Positions 41,187-50,063 are shown, counted from the first letter of the stretch. The stretch is 64,000 nucleotides of DNA from JAEUJZ01 sp964460115 (GCA_964460115.1 CAYWPR010000002.1:1-64000), one strand, 5' to 3'. Translations and numbers: made by a program. The notes: generated from the sequence alone by a model not told the origin.

Positions 41187-43391
41187 CTAGCGTAGATGTT
41201 TCGAAAGCTGCTGAAAATCGATAGGCAGCTTCGAAACCGCGGCCAGGCGTTTTCCGGTGCGTACCAAGGGAATGGCATCGACAAACTCCACTTCGATACA
41301 CATGGCCGCGCCCAAAAACTGCTGCAAAATGCCCAGGACCTGATTCAGGCTTTCGTCGGTGTAACGCTCTCCCTTGACGATCTTTAGGACGATGGACTTG
41401 GGCTCTTCTTGCACCACCTGAAAATGACGAATGGCATGCGCATAGTCTTTTAATAGGTGCGCAAAAAAGGTGCCCGGCAAGTACTGGCCGTCCGCGCCAA
41501 GAATGATCGACTGCACACGCCCCTCGATGTTGCCGATGCGCGGCAGGCCGCGACCGCAGGCGCAGGGAACGGCCGAGTTCATCGCCTCTCCCAAATCTCC
41601 GATGCGGTAGCGAATGAAGGGCAGGCAGTAATTGTTCAGGTCGGTGATTACGATTTCACCCACCTCGCCGGGCAGCGCCTGCCGGCCGTCTTTGATCACT
41701 TCGACGATATAGCCTTCGGCAACGATGTGATGGCCGGCATGGGCTTCGCATTCATAGGCGATGCCGGAAAACTCGCGCGAGCCGTACTTGTCAAAGACCT
41801 GGCAGCCAAAGGCCTCTTCGATGATTCGTCGCGACTCGGCGGGCAGGCTCTGCGCCGATGACATGATTCCTTTGAGGCCCTTGCCAAAGCCGCCGGGCTG
41901 CGGATGCTCTTGCAGATAGCGCGCCAGAAAATTAAAGGACTCGGCGTAACCGTCGATAAGCACCGGACGATAGCTGGCGATGTCGGCGCACAGCCCGGCC
42001 AAGTTCTGCTCGGACATCTCATAGGCGGGAATGTAGCGCCGCCGCGATAGCCAAGCATCCAGACGCTCGCGCACGATTTGCGATTTGTTCATGCCCAGCG
42101 TTTGATGCCACAAACGCATGGTTCGATCGCCGAAGCGATAACCGGTCCATTCCTGACTGCGCAGCGTTGCGGCCCAGCGAAATTCCAGTTGCGCGCGATC
42201 GGCGTAGCAAACAAAGGGTTCACCGGTCGAACCCGAAGTCGTGATGCGCAGAATTTCGCTGCGATCGTGATTGTCCGACAGGATGTCAAAGTACAAGTGG
42301 CGCCGCACGTCTTCTTTGCTCAAAAGCGGCAGCTTGTACAAATCGTCGAGCGAGCGGATGTCCTCTGGCGAAATACCTTGCCGGCGCCAAAGGTCGCGAT
42401 AATACGGAACGTGCTGATGGGCGTGGCGCAGCAGCCGACGCAGCTTTTGTTCTTGCAGCTCGCGCAGCGCGGCGGGGGGCAGCCACTGGCTGCGCTCGAG
42501 ATCCGCAAAATGGGTGGCGACGTCGCGGGTCATCATCCAGTGCGTGGCCCCAAACGTCAAAAGATAGCCGCCCATATAGGCGCTTTGCGTCGTGGTACGC
42601 GGCGCCGTGCGATCTAGCGGCCGATGCGTATCCAGCACCGGTTTCAAGTCCGAGCTGCGACTGGGCCGAATGCGATATTCATAAAGCCCGCGTCCCAAGT
42701 CCACAAAGGTGCGCAGAATCGGTTTTATCGGCTGCTTGTCTAAAAAGGAAACTCCCGCTTTGCGCTGTTCAAACAGGGTCTCGACTTCCTTGTAGGTGTA
42801 GCCTTTGTGGTGCGCCGACACCAAAATGAAAGTCTGCCAATAGGAATAACTGCCGCGATAATTCAGCAGGTCCAAAAGCACTTCGCGCGCGCAAAGAATG
42901 AATCCGCTTTTGTTGTCTTTGGCCCGCATGCCAAAGCAGTTGTTCAAAAGGGCATTAAGCCCCCGCGAATAGTAGTAGCGCGGGCCTCGCTCGCGCCCGA
43001 CGGGTGAGCGCCAGCCCTGCACCACATCGACGTTAGACCACAAAAGCTCGCGGTACAGCCGCAAAATGTCTTCGGGCTGATATTGCAGGTCGGCGTCAAT
43101 CAGACAGACTAGATTGCCGCGCGCGGCGCTGGCTCCGGTTTTCCAGCTCGAAGCGATGCCAAGGTTTCGACCATGGCGAATCGAGCGTACAAACGGATAG
43201 CGCTGCCCGAGCTCGGCCATGACCTCGGCGCTATTGTCCGTCGAACCGTCATCGATGAGCAAAAGCTCCGCACCGCGGCCGCCAAGCTCGGAAAGTAGCT
43301 GGCCGGTGCGAAACACCTCGCCCATGCGCCGGCCAAGCTCCGGAAGGTTGCCTGCCTCATTCAGGCAAGGGACGATGACTGTCAGATCCAT
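41187..43391 (-). CDS. Fusion of family 2 glycosyltransferase and CapK/PaaK-like adenylate-forming enzyme
   Basis: A 734-residue two-domain protein. Residues 1-235 are a GT2 glycosyltransferase: VIVPCLNEAGNLPEL, IDDGSTDNS near residue 47, and the DADLQ metal motif near residue 100, with the dolichol-phosphate-mannose-synthase-like KTGASAARGN. Residues 290-734 are an adenylate-forming domain of the PaaK/CapK family: TTSGSTGEPF near residue 384 (ATP loop), YGSREF near residue 534, RYRIGDLGE, and a C-terminal RTGKRLAAVSKL that carries the catalytic lysine. CapK-type enzymes occur in polysaccharide clusters and may activate or acylate glycan precursors. The single frame is continuous with no stop between the domains. 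The gene ends 3 bases from the convergent carboxylase gene. Confidence 0.9.
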   Translation of the reverse strand: MDLTVIVPCLNEAGNLPELGRRMGEVFRTGQLLSELGGRGAELLLIDDGSTDNSAEVMAELGQRYPFVRSIRHGRNLGIASSWKTGASAARGNLVCLIDADLQYQPEDILRLYRELLWSNVDVVQGWRSPVGRERGPRYYYSRGLNALLNNCFGMRAKDNKSGFILCAREVLLDLLNYRGSYSYWQTFILVSAHHKGYTYKEVETLFEQRKAGVSFLDKQPIKPILRTFVDLGRGLYEYRIRPSRSSDLKPVLDTHRPLDRTAPRTTTQSAYMGGYLLTFGATHWMMTRDVATHFADLERSQWLPPAALRELQEQKLRRLLRHAHQHVPYYRDLWRRQGISPEDIRSLDDLYKLPLLSKEDVRRHLYFDILSDNHDRSEILRITTSGSTGEPFVCYADRAQLEFRWAATLRSQEWTGYRFGDRTMRLWHQTLGMNKSQIVRERLDAWLSRRRYIPAYEMSEQNLAGLCADIASYRPVLIDGYAESFNFLARYLQEHPQPGGFGKGLKGIMSSAQSLPAESRRIIEEAFGCQVFDKYGSREFSGIAYECEAHAGHHIVAEGYIVEVIKDGRQALPGEVGEIVITDLNNYCLPFIRYRIGDLGEAMNSAVPCACGRGLPRIGNIEGRVQSIILGADGQYLPGTFFAHLLKDYAHAIRHFQVVQEEPKSIVLKIVKGERYTDESLNQVLGILQQFLGAAMCIEVEFVDAIPLVRTGKRLAAVSKLPIDFQQLSKHLR

Positions 43392-43400
43392 GTTTTGAGA

Positions 43401-45743
43401 CTAACGAGACTGCAGGGGTTCAATGACGGAGATGCCTTTTTCGGTCAGCACCCAGATGCGGCCGCGTACATCGACGCCAATGTTTAACACTTTGTCGTCC
43501 AGCAATCCGGAACGGCTGCTGATCAGATGATAGTCCTTTTCGTTTAGGACTTCATAAACTCCCTTGTCCGAACCGATCCAAATGCGGTTGTCCGGATCGC
43601 GCACCAGGGCGCTGGCCTTGGCATTGAAGGGAATTTGTTTGGGAAAACTCCAGCGCTGGCCATCCCACTGCCCGATGCCGCGGCTCGTCGCGATCCAAAT
43701 GTTGTTGCCCAGACCCTCGACGACGTCGTGAACTAGCTCGGATTCCAGACCGTCGTTTTCGGTGAATGTCTTAACGGTCTTATTATCAAGCAGACGCACT
43801 GCGCCGCTGCGCGAAGCCAGCCAAGCTTCATTTGGTGACTTCCAAGCAATGGCTGTCACGTCGATGGGAACATTGACCCCTTGGCTGACGTTGCGCGTGA
43901 CCCCTTGCGGACGCTGCCGATGATAAATCACTTTCAGGTCCTCCATAGAGACCTCGGCGGCGCCAAAAGCCCGCGCATCTTGATCCTTATCGAGGTAACG
44001 CAAGCCGACCCAAAGCTGCCCGCGGGGAGAGAAACTGGCAAAAGATAGGTCGGGCACTCCTGCCGGAACTTCCAGCGCGGTGGCTCCGACTCGCGTCCAC
44101 TTGCCTTGGCTACCCATGCTGGAAAGGCGCAATTCTTTGCTGGCCGCGCCGCGGTGCAGCGCAATAACCTGGCCGCGTGGATCGCGCACGACTCCAAGCA
44201 CGTGCGAGCCTTTTTCGGCATCCACATCCGTCACTTCGAAAGTCTGGCCGTCAAAGCGCCAGGCCGTGGTGCCGCCGGTGGCGACATAGCAATCGTTGTT
44301 GTTGACGCAGGCCACGCTAAGCCGCTCGGCAGCAGCGGTTAGGTCGAAAAGCCGCAGTCCGGTCTGCTTGCCTTTGGCGATGCGCCACACTCCCAAAAAC
44401 CGCGTCCCGATGTATAGCGCCTCATTATCGGCCGCGACAGTCGTCACACCATCGGGCAAACTGACATCGACTTGCTCGCTGCCAAAAACCGGAGGCGATC
44501 CGCTGCTGCCGCCGGGCCCGGCCACTAGCCAGGGACGGTCCGGATGCTCCGCCGGCTCTCGGTCCGACATTTGAGCATAGCGCGCCTTGGCGACGGGCAG
44601 CGCGGCTGATTTTTTCCCTTTTTTCGGCTTTTTGTCGGATTCCGGAGCCGCGGGGGCTGCCGGCGGTGCTGCGTCTTTAGGCGCCGCGCTTGGCGGAGCG
44701 CCGGTTTTGTCGCCAGCCGCAGGCGCCAATCCCTTTAGCGATTGCGCTTTGGGCGCGCCAATCGCCGGAGTGCCGCTGAACTGAAATTGCAGCGAGCCGC
44801 TTAGCTTAGTACCGGGCGGAATGCGCTTCATCGACCAGACGGACTGCCCGCTGCCCAAATAAAGATTGGTGCTGACGCGCTGTACCCATTCGATGACTTG
44901 GCCGCCCGGCGCTTCCATGCGGTAAGACCAAAAGCGGTTGCCATCATAGAAAGCCGCGCGTTGGCCGCCCGGTCCATCGCCCACCGCCAACACCGAGCCC
45001 GTTTCATCGGCGACTAGGGCCCGCACGTTGTCGATGTCATTGCCCTCGGCCATGCCGAAGGTCAAAAGGTCGTCTTTCAGAATGCGCAGAATGCCTTTGC
45101 CGCTCGTGCCAATCCACACCCCTTGCCGACCGTCTCCGGCCATCGCGGTCACCGTCGTGCCGGACGCATAACGTTCCCACTGGCCGTCACGCAAAAAGGC
45201 AATTCCGTCGCTGCCTCCGACCCAGGCGCCGTCTCCTTCACCAGTCGCGACAATGCCGACGATCAGATCGCCAACCGGCGGCGGCGGATAATTGGTCCAG
45301 CCCCCGTTGTAATAGCGCGCCACCCCCTTGGGGGTCGTCACCCAAACACCCCCTTTGGTGTCCAGCGAAATGGCGTTGATTTTATCGGCGGGCAGCCCAT
45401 CGATGGTGGTTAGCAGCGTCGGTGTCGGCGTCTCGCTGCTCATCGACCAGCGAATCAGTCCGCGCGGCGTGCCGACCCAAACTAGACCCGACGAAGCCGC
45501 CAAGCACTTTACCGGCCGCGAATCAGAGAAAGACCGAACCCGCACCGGGGCACCATCTCCCACAGCGACCGAGCTGGCTTTGGTGGTCGTGGCCGGGGCC
45601 GGACCGCAGCCGCTGTGCACAAAGGCTGGCAGCAGGCTTAGCGATAAAAATCCGAGGGCAGTTTGGCGCCAACGGGCAAAAGGAAGCAGATCGCGCGTAG
45701 CCTTAGAGCTCGGAGAACGGTTTTCGGTCATATAGCGCAACAT
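43401..45743 (-). CDS. Beta-propeller lipoprotein (two-component-regulator-type propeller repeats)
   Basis: A 780-residue exported protein with a candidate lipidation Cys in FVHSGCGPA. Its body has many repeats of the ligand-binding Reg_prop kind: VWVGTPRGLIRWS, VWVTTPKGVARYY, AWVGGSDGIAFLRDG, VWIGTSGKGILRI, IWIATSRGIGQWD, IWIGSDKGVYEV and IWVLTEKGISVI. A low-complexity Ala/Pro/Lys segment (about 345-390) interrupts the propeller. No kinase domain follows, so it is a stand-alone sensor-like or scaffold lipoprotein. An alternative start ATG is at 45731. The stop is 9 bases from the GT2-CapK gene, so the two may form an operon. Confidence 0.8.
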   Translation of the reverse strand: MLRYMTENRSPSSKATRDLLPFARWRQTALGFLSLSLLPAFVHSGCGPAPATTTKASSVAVGDGAPVRVRSFSDSRPVKCLAASSGLVWVGTPRGLIRWSMSSETPTPTLLTTIDGLPADKINAISLDTKGGVWVTTPKGVARYYNGGWTNYPPPPVGDLIVGIVATGEGDGAWVGGSDGIAFLRDGQWERYASGTTVTAMAGDGRQGVWIGTSGKGILRILKDDLLTFGMAEGNDIDNVRALVADETGSVLAVGDGPGGQRAAFYDGNRFWSYRMEAPGGQVIEWVQRVSTNLYLGSGQSVWSMKRIPPGTKLSGSLQFQFSGTPAIGAPKAQSLKGLAPAAGDKTGAPPSAAPKDAAPPAAPAAPESDKKPKKGKKSAALPVAKARYAQMSDREPAEHPDRPWLVAGPGGSSGSPPVFGSEQVDVSLPDGVTTVAADNEALYIGTRFLGVWRIAKGKQTGLRLFDLTAAAERLSVACVNNNDCYVATGGTTAWRFDGQTFEVTDVDAEKGSHVLGVVRDPRGQVIALHRGAASKELRLSSMGSQGKWTRVGATALEVPAGVPDLSFASFSPRGQLWVGLRYLDKDQDARAFGAAEVSMEDLKVIYHRQRPQGVTRNVSQGVNVPIDVTAIAWKSPNEAWLASRSGAVRLLDNKTVKTFTENDGLESELVHDVVEGLGNNIWIATSRGIGQWDGQRWSFPKQIPFNAKASALVRDPDNRIWIGSDKGVYEVLNEKDYHLISSRSGLLDDKVLNIGVDVRGRIWVLTEKGISVIEPLQSR

Positions 45744-45800
45744 GCAGGATGGCAGCGGTACTGTCAAGAAGCGCGGTGATGCGCTATAAGCGCTAGCGGC

Positions 45801-46664
45801 ATGCTTGGAGATAGCGACGCAAAGCCCGTCGAGAAAACCACGCCGGAGGTATTTTCGGCCCTGGTTTCTTTGCGCGCTGCTGGCATCCCTTGCGCGCTTT
45901 GCACAGTGGTGCGCACCGCAGGTTCGACGCCGCGCAAAAGTGCGGCGCACATGCTGGTCGTGAGCGGCTCCGAGGACGATCTGCCAAACCGCATCTACGG
46001 CACCATCGGCGGGGGGCGTATTGAAAAGCAGGTCATCGACGCCGCCCTGACACTTTTACACCGCGGCGAAAAAGCGGCGCCAACAATGCTGCGCTATCAC
46101 CTGACGCGCGAGCTCGGCATGTGCTGCGGCGGCGAAATGGAGATCTTTGTGGAGCCGATGCTACCTGCACCCATCTTGATTGTTTGTGGCGGCGGTCACG
46201 TGGGTCGAGCGCTTTTGCCAATGGCTCGGCCGCTTGGCTTTGTGCCGATTCTTGTCGAGGACCTTGAAGAACTGGGCAATCGCGAGCGTTTTCCCGATGC
46301 CGAACGCATCATCGACAGTTTTTCGGTGCGCGATTGGAAAGATGTTCCGCTGAACGAGCGCAGCTACGCCGTCATCGTCACTCGCGATCACCAAGCGGAC
46401 CAAGCGCTTTTGGAACAGCTTCTGCCCTACGACCTGGCTTACCTGGGGCTTATCGGATCACAGCGCAAAGTGCTGATGTTTCGGCAGCGGCTGCTGCAAA
46501 AAGGCTTTTCAGAGGATCGGCTTTTGCGCGTGCGCGCGCCAATTGGCCTTGATATAGGCGCCGAGACGCCTGAAGAAATCGCTATCGCCATCGCCGGCGA
46601 ACTGATACAGGTTCGTGCCCGCCGTCGAGAAAGCGGCGGCGCCGTGTCGAAAGCCAGCCCTTAA
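45801..46664 (+). CDS. XdhC/CoxI family protein
   Basis: A 287-residue maturation factor of the XdhC family, which sulfurates or inserts the molybdenum cofactor for xanthine dehydrogenase and related enzymes. The N-terminal domain has VVRTAGSTPRKSAAHMLV and YGTIGGGRIEKQVI; LGMCCGGEMEIFVEP carries the paired cysteines expected to bind the cofactor. The C-terminal Rossmann part reads ILIVCGGGHVGRAL and YAVIVTRDHQAD. No xanthine dehydrogenase or CO dehydrogenase subunit genes are in the window. It is followed by a single-base gap and a MobA-like transferase gene. Confidence 0.92.
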   Translation: MLGDSDAKPVEKTTPEVFSALVSLRAAGIPCALCTVVRTAGSTPRKSAAHMLVVSGSEDDLPNRIYGTIGGGRIEKQVIDAALTLLHRGEKAAPTMLRYHLTRELGMCCGGEMEIFVEPMLPAPILIVCGGGHVGRALLPMARPLGFVPILVEDLEELGNRERFPDAERIIDSFSVRDWKDVPLNERSYAVIVTRDHQADQALLEQLLPYDLAYLGLIGSQRKVLMFRQRLLQKGFSEDRLLRVRAPIGLDIGAETPEEIAIAIAGELIQVRARRRESGGAVSKASP

Positions 46665-46665
46665 A

Positions 46666-47334
46666 ATGATTGGAGCGGTGATTTTGGCGGCTGGGGCCTC
46701 GCAACGCATGGGCCAGCCCAAGGCGCTTTTGCAAATTTTCGACGAAACTCTGCTTGATCGGGTGATTCGCACGGCCGAGCAGGCCAAAGTAGATGTCCTG
46801 GTGGTGGCGATTGGTCCGCCGCATGGCTCTATGTTGCAAGCACAGCCATGGCGGCTGCCGGCGAATTTGCGGATCCATTGGGCGTGGAATGCGCATCCCG
46901 AACGCGGCATGCTGTCCTCGCTGCAGACCGCCCTGCCCTTGCTACCGCCTGCGGTGGATGGGGCACTGATTTGGCCGGTCGATGTACCCCTCGTTACCGC
47001 GACCACGGTGCGAACGATTTTGCAAAGCCGGCAAACTGCCAATCGAGAATCTGCGACGATGCGCCCCATCGTGCCGACCTTTCAAAAAAAGGGCGGACAT
47101 CCGCTTTGGCTGCCTGAAATGCTATTTGGCGAAACCTTGGCGCTGTCTACAGACCTAAGCCTGCGCACCGTGATGGCGCGGCATCCGCCCCTGCGCCTTG
47201 AAGTAGACGACCCGGAGGTGACCTACGATTTGGACACCCCTGCGGATTTAGAACAAGCCATCGTCAGACAAACGCCGCGTCTGCACGCCGATCTTCCCGC
47301 AACAAGCGAGAAAGCCAACGGCAAACGCCCTTAA
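46666..47334 (+). CDS. MocA/MobA-like nucleotidyltransferase
   Basis: A 222-residue nucleotidyltransferase of the molybdenum cofactor type, likely transferring CMP (MocA) or GMP (MobA) to molybdopterin. The signature GAVILAAGASQRMGQPKALL lies at residues 3-22, the aspartate motif is WPVDVPLV near 106, and GHPLWLP near 145 matches the MocA branch. XdhC with MocA-like genes usually serves enzymes with the cytosine-dinucleotide cofactor, such as xanthine dehydrogenase and CO dehydrogenase. The ATG lies 1 base after the xdhC stop, so they are coupled. The upstream extension in frame is not needed. Confidence 0.88.
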   Translation: MIGAVILAAGASQRMGQPKALLQIFDETLLDRVIRTAEQAKVDVLVVAIGPPHGSMLQAQPWRLPANLRIHWAWNAHPERGMLSSLQTALPLLPPAVDGALIWPVDVPLVTATTVRTILQSRQTANRESATMRPIVPTFQKKGGHPLWLPEMLFGETLALSTDLSLRTVMARHPPLRLEVDDPEVTYDLDTPADLEQAIVRQTPRLHADLPATSEKANGKRP

Positions 47335-47346
47335 AAAAGTCGAAAG

Positions 47347-48255
47347 TTAGTTCGGAGGCGGAGCAGCGTAGGTGGGGGCTGGCTGCTCCGGAGCACCGGG
47401 CTGGGGCGCGTAACCGGGCTGGGGCGCGTAACCGGGCTGGGGCGCGTAACCGGGCTGGGGTGCATAGCCGGGCTGCGGCGCATAGCCGGGCTGGGGTGCA
47501 TAGCCGGGCTGCGGCGCATAGCCGGGCTGCGGCGCATACGCCGGCTGTGCCGGATAGGCCGAGGTCGGCGCACTCGGCGGCGGAGCACTGCCGCGTTTCA
47601 TGGTGAGCTTCTGATTCAGTTGGTTGTATTTGCTTTCAAGCTGTAGCGCCTGTTGCAGCGCTTTTTGCGCATCGGCCTTGGAACTGTCCCAGCGGCTTTG
47701 CCGGTCGGCCGCCTGCTGATCGAACAGCGAGACATTGAAATCCTTGCTCGGCTGTTTGCCTTTGCTTTGCGCCAGGCGCGCTTTTTCCTGCTCATAGTGC
47801 GACGAGGCATAGTTGTAGTGCTCTTCGGCCGCATCGATAACGGCCTTGGAATAACGCCGCCGCTGCTTCTGCCAATCGAGTTTGGCATCGGCAACGTCGC
47901 GCGCTTGCTCGGCGTCTTCCAGCTTGGCCTTGGCATCGCTGATGCGCTTGACGTCTTTGGTCGTCTCGGCCAATTCACGCTCCGCCTTGGCGGTGGTGAC
48001 ATCCAGTTTGGTCTTGCCGTATTCAGACTCAGCGGCCGTCACGTCGCGTTCCGTGACCGACAGATCAGAGCTGGCTTTGTTCTGCTCCTCTTTGGCCAAA
48101 TTCATCTCGGACTGCGCAGCAAGCATGCCTTGCTTCTCGCCCGGAGACACATCCGCCAAAAGAGCATCGTCGATTTTATACTTGGGACCACCGCCACAAG
48201 CCGGACCAAGCAGGCAAGTGGCAAAAAGCAGGGTCTGCATCCAGGTACTACGCAT
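47347..48255 (-). CDS. Lipoprotein with coiled coil and PGYAPQ tandem repeats
   Basis: A 302-residue predicted lipoprotein with Cys 20 after CLLGPA. Residues 40-225 are largely helical and charged, with long heptad-like runs (AQSEMNLAKEEQNKASSDL and similar), indicating an elongated coiled coil. The C-terminus (about 235-300) is a low-complexity region with eight YAPQPG hexapeptides, encoded by an 18-base tandem array. Such Pro/Tyr-rich tails may interact with peptidoglycan or other surface partners; this is inference. No catalytic domain is seen. The gene is convergent with the mocA-like gene and lies downstream of the sigma operon. Confidence 0.8.
   Translation of the reverse strand: MRSTWMQTLLFATCLLGPACGGGPKYKIDDALLADVSPGEKQGMLAAQSEMNLAKEEQNKASSDLSVTERDVTAAESEYGKTKLDVTTAKAERELAETTKDVKRISDAKAKLEDAEQARDVADAKLDWQKQRRRYSKAVIDAAEEHYNYASSHYEQEKARLAQSKGKQPSKDFNVSLFDQQAADRQSRWDSSKADAQKALQQALQLESKYNQLNQKLTMKRGSAPPPSAPTSAYPAQPAYAPQPGYAPQPGYAPQPGYAPQPGYAPQPGYAPQPGYAPQPGYAPQPGAPEQPAPTYAAPPPN
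47396..47539 (-). repeat. Eight 18-base tandem repeats
   Basis: Eight units of 18 bases, period exact, with slight variation at third positions. They encode the YAPQPG repeats in the lipoprotein tail. The units fall into two sub-types (ending GCGTAA or GCATAG), with the former clustered at the array's left end, indicating recent duplication. Confidence 0.9.
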
Positions 48256-48315
48256 GGGTTCCTCCAGGACTCGGGAAAATGCTGCGATACTACTACAAGC
48301 GGTTTCAAAACCCTC

Positions 48316-48798
48316 TTAAGAGTTCAGCTTGCAGGTCAACCCCAGAACCAGCAACCCATCTTTGTGTTTGATGCCAGCCTGCAGCACGGTACCGCCATCA
48401 TCGATTACAAAGGTCGTAGAAAGTAGTCTGGCGGTGCCATCGAGAATTTGCCAGCGCAAGCGCTGCCTTTGCCGACCGTTACTTTCTACCGTGCCGAGAA
48501 ATTCCAGGCTGCCTTTGTGATCGCCGGGAACCGCAAAAAAGGACGGAACAAGAGCGCGCAAAGTCAGCTCCTGCTGATCCAGCAAACTAAAGCTCTGCCA
48601 GGCGGAAAGCGGCGGTCGCGTCAACTGTGCCTTTAGCGGCTCAAGCTTGGCATCAAAAGAATTGCCGTCGCGCTTGGCGTAAATGATGCGAACCGTGCAG
48701 CCGGTGCTGTCGTTTGCGGCAAAGGCCGAATTGGCGCCCCCGGCCATCGCAACGCCCAGACAGGCCGAAATCAACCATTTGTAAATGCGCAGCTTCAC
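48316..48798 (-). CDS. Exported protein of the sigma/anti-sigma operon, unknown
   Basis: A 160-residue protein with a clean signal peptide (cleavage probably after SAFA near residue 27). The mature part (about 28-160) contains a single pair of cysteines (GCTVRII, LTCKLN) and is rich in beta strands. The start is a GTG that overlaps the anti-sigma stop (GTGA) with GGGAGAG upstream. As the third gene of an ECF sigma/anti-sigma operon it may be a regulator, a ligand-binding partner of the anti-sigma factor or a structural target. I recognise no family. Confidence 0.7.
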   Translation of the reverse strand: MKLRIYKWLISACLGVAMAGGANSAFAANDSTGCTVRIIYAKRDGNSFDAKLEPLKAQLTRPPLSAWQSFSLLDQQELTLRALVPSFFAVPGDHKGSLEFLGTVESNGRQRQRLRWQILDGTARLLSTTFVIDDGGTVLQAGIKHKDGLLVLGLTCKLNS

Positions 48799-49265
48799 AG
48801 GCTCTCCCATTCGTCGGTTTCCTGATGCTCGAACCAAATCAGGGTGGTTTTGCGGCCTTGCTCGTCAAGAACCCCGATCACCGTGGCATTTTGACCGGCG
48901 ACATCAAGCTCTTCTATGTCGCAGCGGTTGCTGGGATACGACGACGGCAACAAAAGCAACAAAAGCGCCGCCGCCGCCGCCAGGGTGCTAAGCAGCGCCG
49001 TAACCCGCACCATACGACGGCGCATAAAAGGCAGCAAAGGAGCGGGCGCGCGCTCCGCAATCGGCAGCTTGGCCTCAAGCTCGGCCCACAAGTCGAGTTT
49101 GCCGAGATTGGCTTCGGCGGTCAGCGCATTTTGCAGCACAGCATCGACGGCAGCCAAGGCCGCAAGCTTTTGCCCGTCTTCGGCGCTCAGCCCAGCACGC
49201 AGCTTTTCGGCCTCCGCGGGTTCCAATTCTCCGTCGTGTAATCTACTGAGTAGCTGATCTCGCAT
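48795..49265 (-). CDS. Putative membrane anti-sigma factor
   Basis: A 156-residue protein following the sigma gene with a 12-base gap. The first 70 residues have the helical layout of anti-sigma N-domains (LLSRLHDGELEPAEAEKL), but the zinc ligands HxxxCxxC are absent. One membrane span (about 90-110) is followed by a short periplasmic tail with one cysteine. It should sequester the sigma factor at the membrane and release it on a signal from the envelope. The assignment rests largely on gene order and topology. It overlaps the next gene by 4 bases. Confidence 0.75.
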   Translation of the reverse strand: MRDQLLSRLHDGELEPAEAEKLRAGLSAEDGQKLAALAAVDAVLQNALTAEANLGKLDLWAELEAKLPIAERAPAPLLPFMRRRMVRVTALLSTLAAAAALLLLLLPSSYPSNRCDIEELDVAGQNATVIGVLDEQGRKTTLIWFEHQETDEWESL

Positions 49266-49277
49266 TGCTTTTCTTTT

Positions 49278-49979
49278 TCAGCCACGACCGGCGTTGGCCG
49301 CCTCCTTATCCTTCTCCAGGTCGGCGTATTCGCGTAACAAATCCTGCATCTTCTGCCGCGCGTGAAAAAGTCGGCTCATCACCGTGCCTTCGGGGCAATC
49401 CAATGTATCGGAGATTTCTTTGTAAGACAGGCCATCGACTTCGCGCAAAAGCAATACCGCACGATGCTGCTCGCTCAGCTGCTCGAGCGCCAAAAACAGC
49501 CGCTTGCGCAGCTCGCCATTGTGCAGCGCCGCGGCCGGGTCGAAACCCAGGCGCTGCGCGGAAAGCTGATCCGCAGGGCTGCCGACTTCTTCGTGCACGA
49601 TGCGCTCGTCGAATTCGGCGTGGCCCTTGTGGCTTTTTTTGCGGCGCTGGTCGATGCACAGATTCACGGTAATTCTGTACAGCCAGGTATAAAAACTGGA
49701 CGTGCCCTGAAAGCTCTCGAGGTTGCGAAATACCTTCAAAAAAGCTTCTTGGGAAAGGTCGCGCGCCTCGTCCGGATCGCGCAGCATGCCAAACGCCAGC
49801 GCGTAAACCTTGCGCTCGTAGCGCTCGACCAGCGTGCGAAAAGCTTGACGATCGCCGTTTTTGCAACGCGCGACCAAAAGCGCCTCTTCCTGACGCGCGG
49901 GGCTTGGCGTCGGCGCACTTCCCGCCTGAGCAGTCGGCAAGGGGATGATTTTTGCGGAATCTGCTTCTTTTTTCACCAA
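49278..49979 (-). CDS. ECF RNA polymerase sigma factor (RpoE-like)
   Basis: A 233-residue sigma-70 family factor of the extracytoplasmic function type. Region 2 includes DPDEARDLSQEAFLKVFRNLESFQGTSSFYTWLYRITVN (residues about 67-105) and region 4 includes LSEQHRAVLLLREVDGLSYKEISDTLDCPEGTVMSRLFHARQKM (about 165-208). The spacer between regions is of normal length. An N-terminal tail of 30 residues is low in complexity. It heads a three-gene operon with the anti-sigma factor. Autoregulation is usual for the class; I see no clear AAC/TC-type promoter upstream, though a dyad lies 85 bases away. Confidence 0.92.
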   Translation of the reverse strand: MVKKEADSAKIIPLPTAQAGSAPTPSPARQEEALLVARCKNGDRQAFRTLVERYERKVYALAFGMLRDPDEARDLSQEAFLKVFRNLESFQGTSSFYTWLYRITVNLCIDQRRKKSHKGHAEFDERIVHEEVGSPADQLSAQRLGFDPAAALHNGELRKRLFLALEQLSEQHRAVLLLREVDGLSYKEISDTLDCPEGTVMSRLFHARQKMQDLLREYADLEKDKEAANAGRG

Positions 49980-50063
49980 GGGTCGCCATGTTCGGATCCG
50001 TCCTGGCTGTCGGCGGTTTTTAGACCGCCGCCTATTCCATTGGACGAACCCCGTAGTTAATCA

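Noticed and set aside
47396..47539. Regular short repeats resembling a CRISPR array
   Set aside because: The 18-base units are directly adjacent with no spacers and encode a peptide repeat within a lipoprotein gene.
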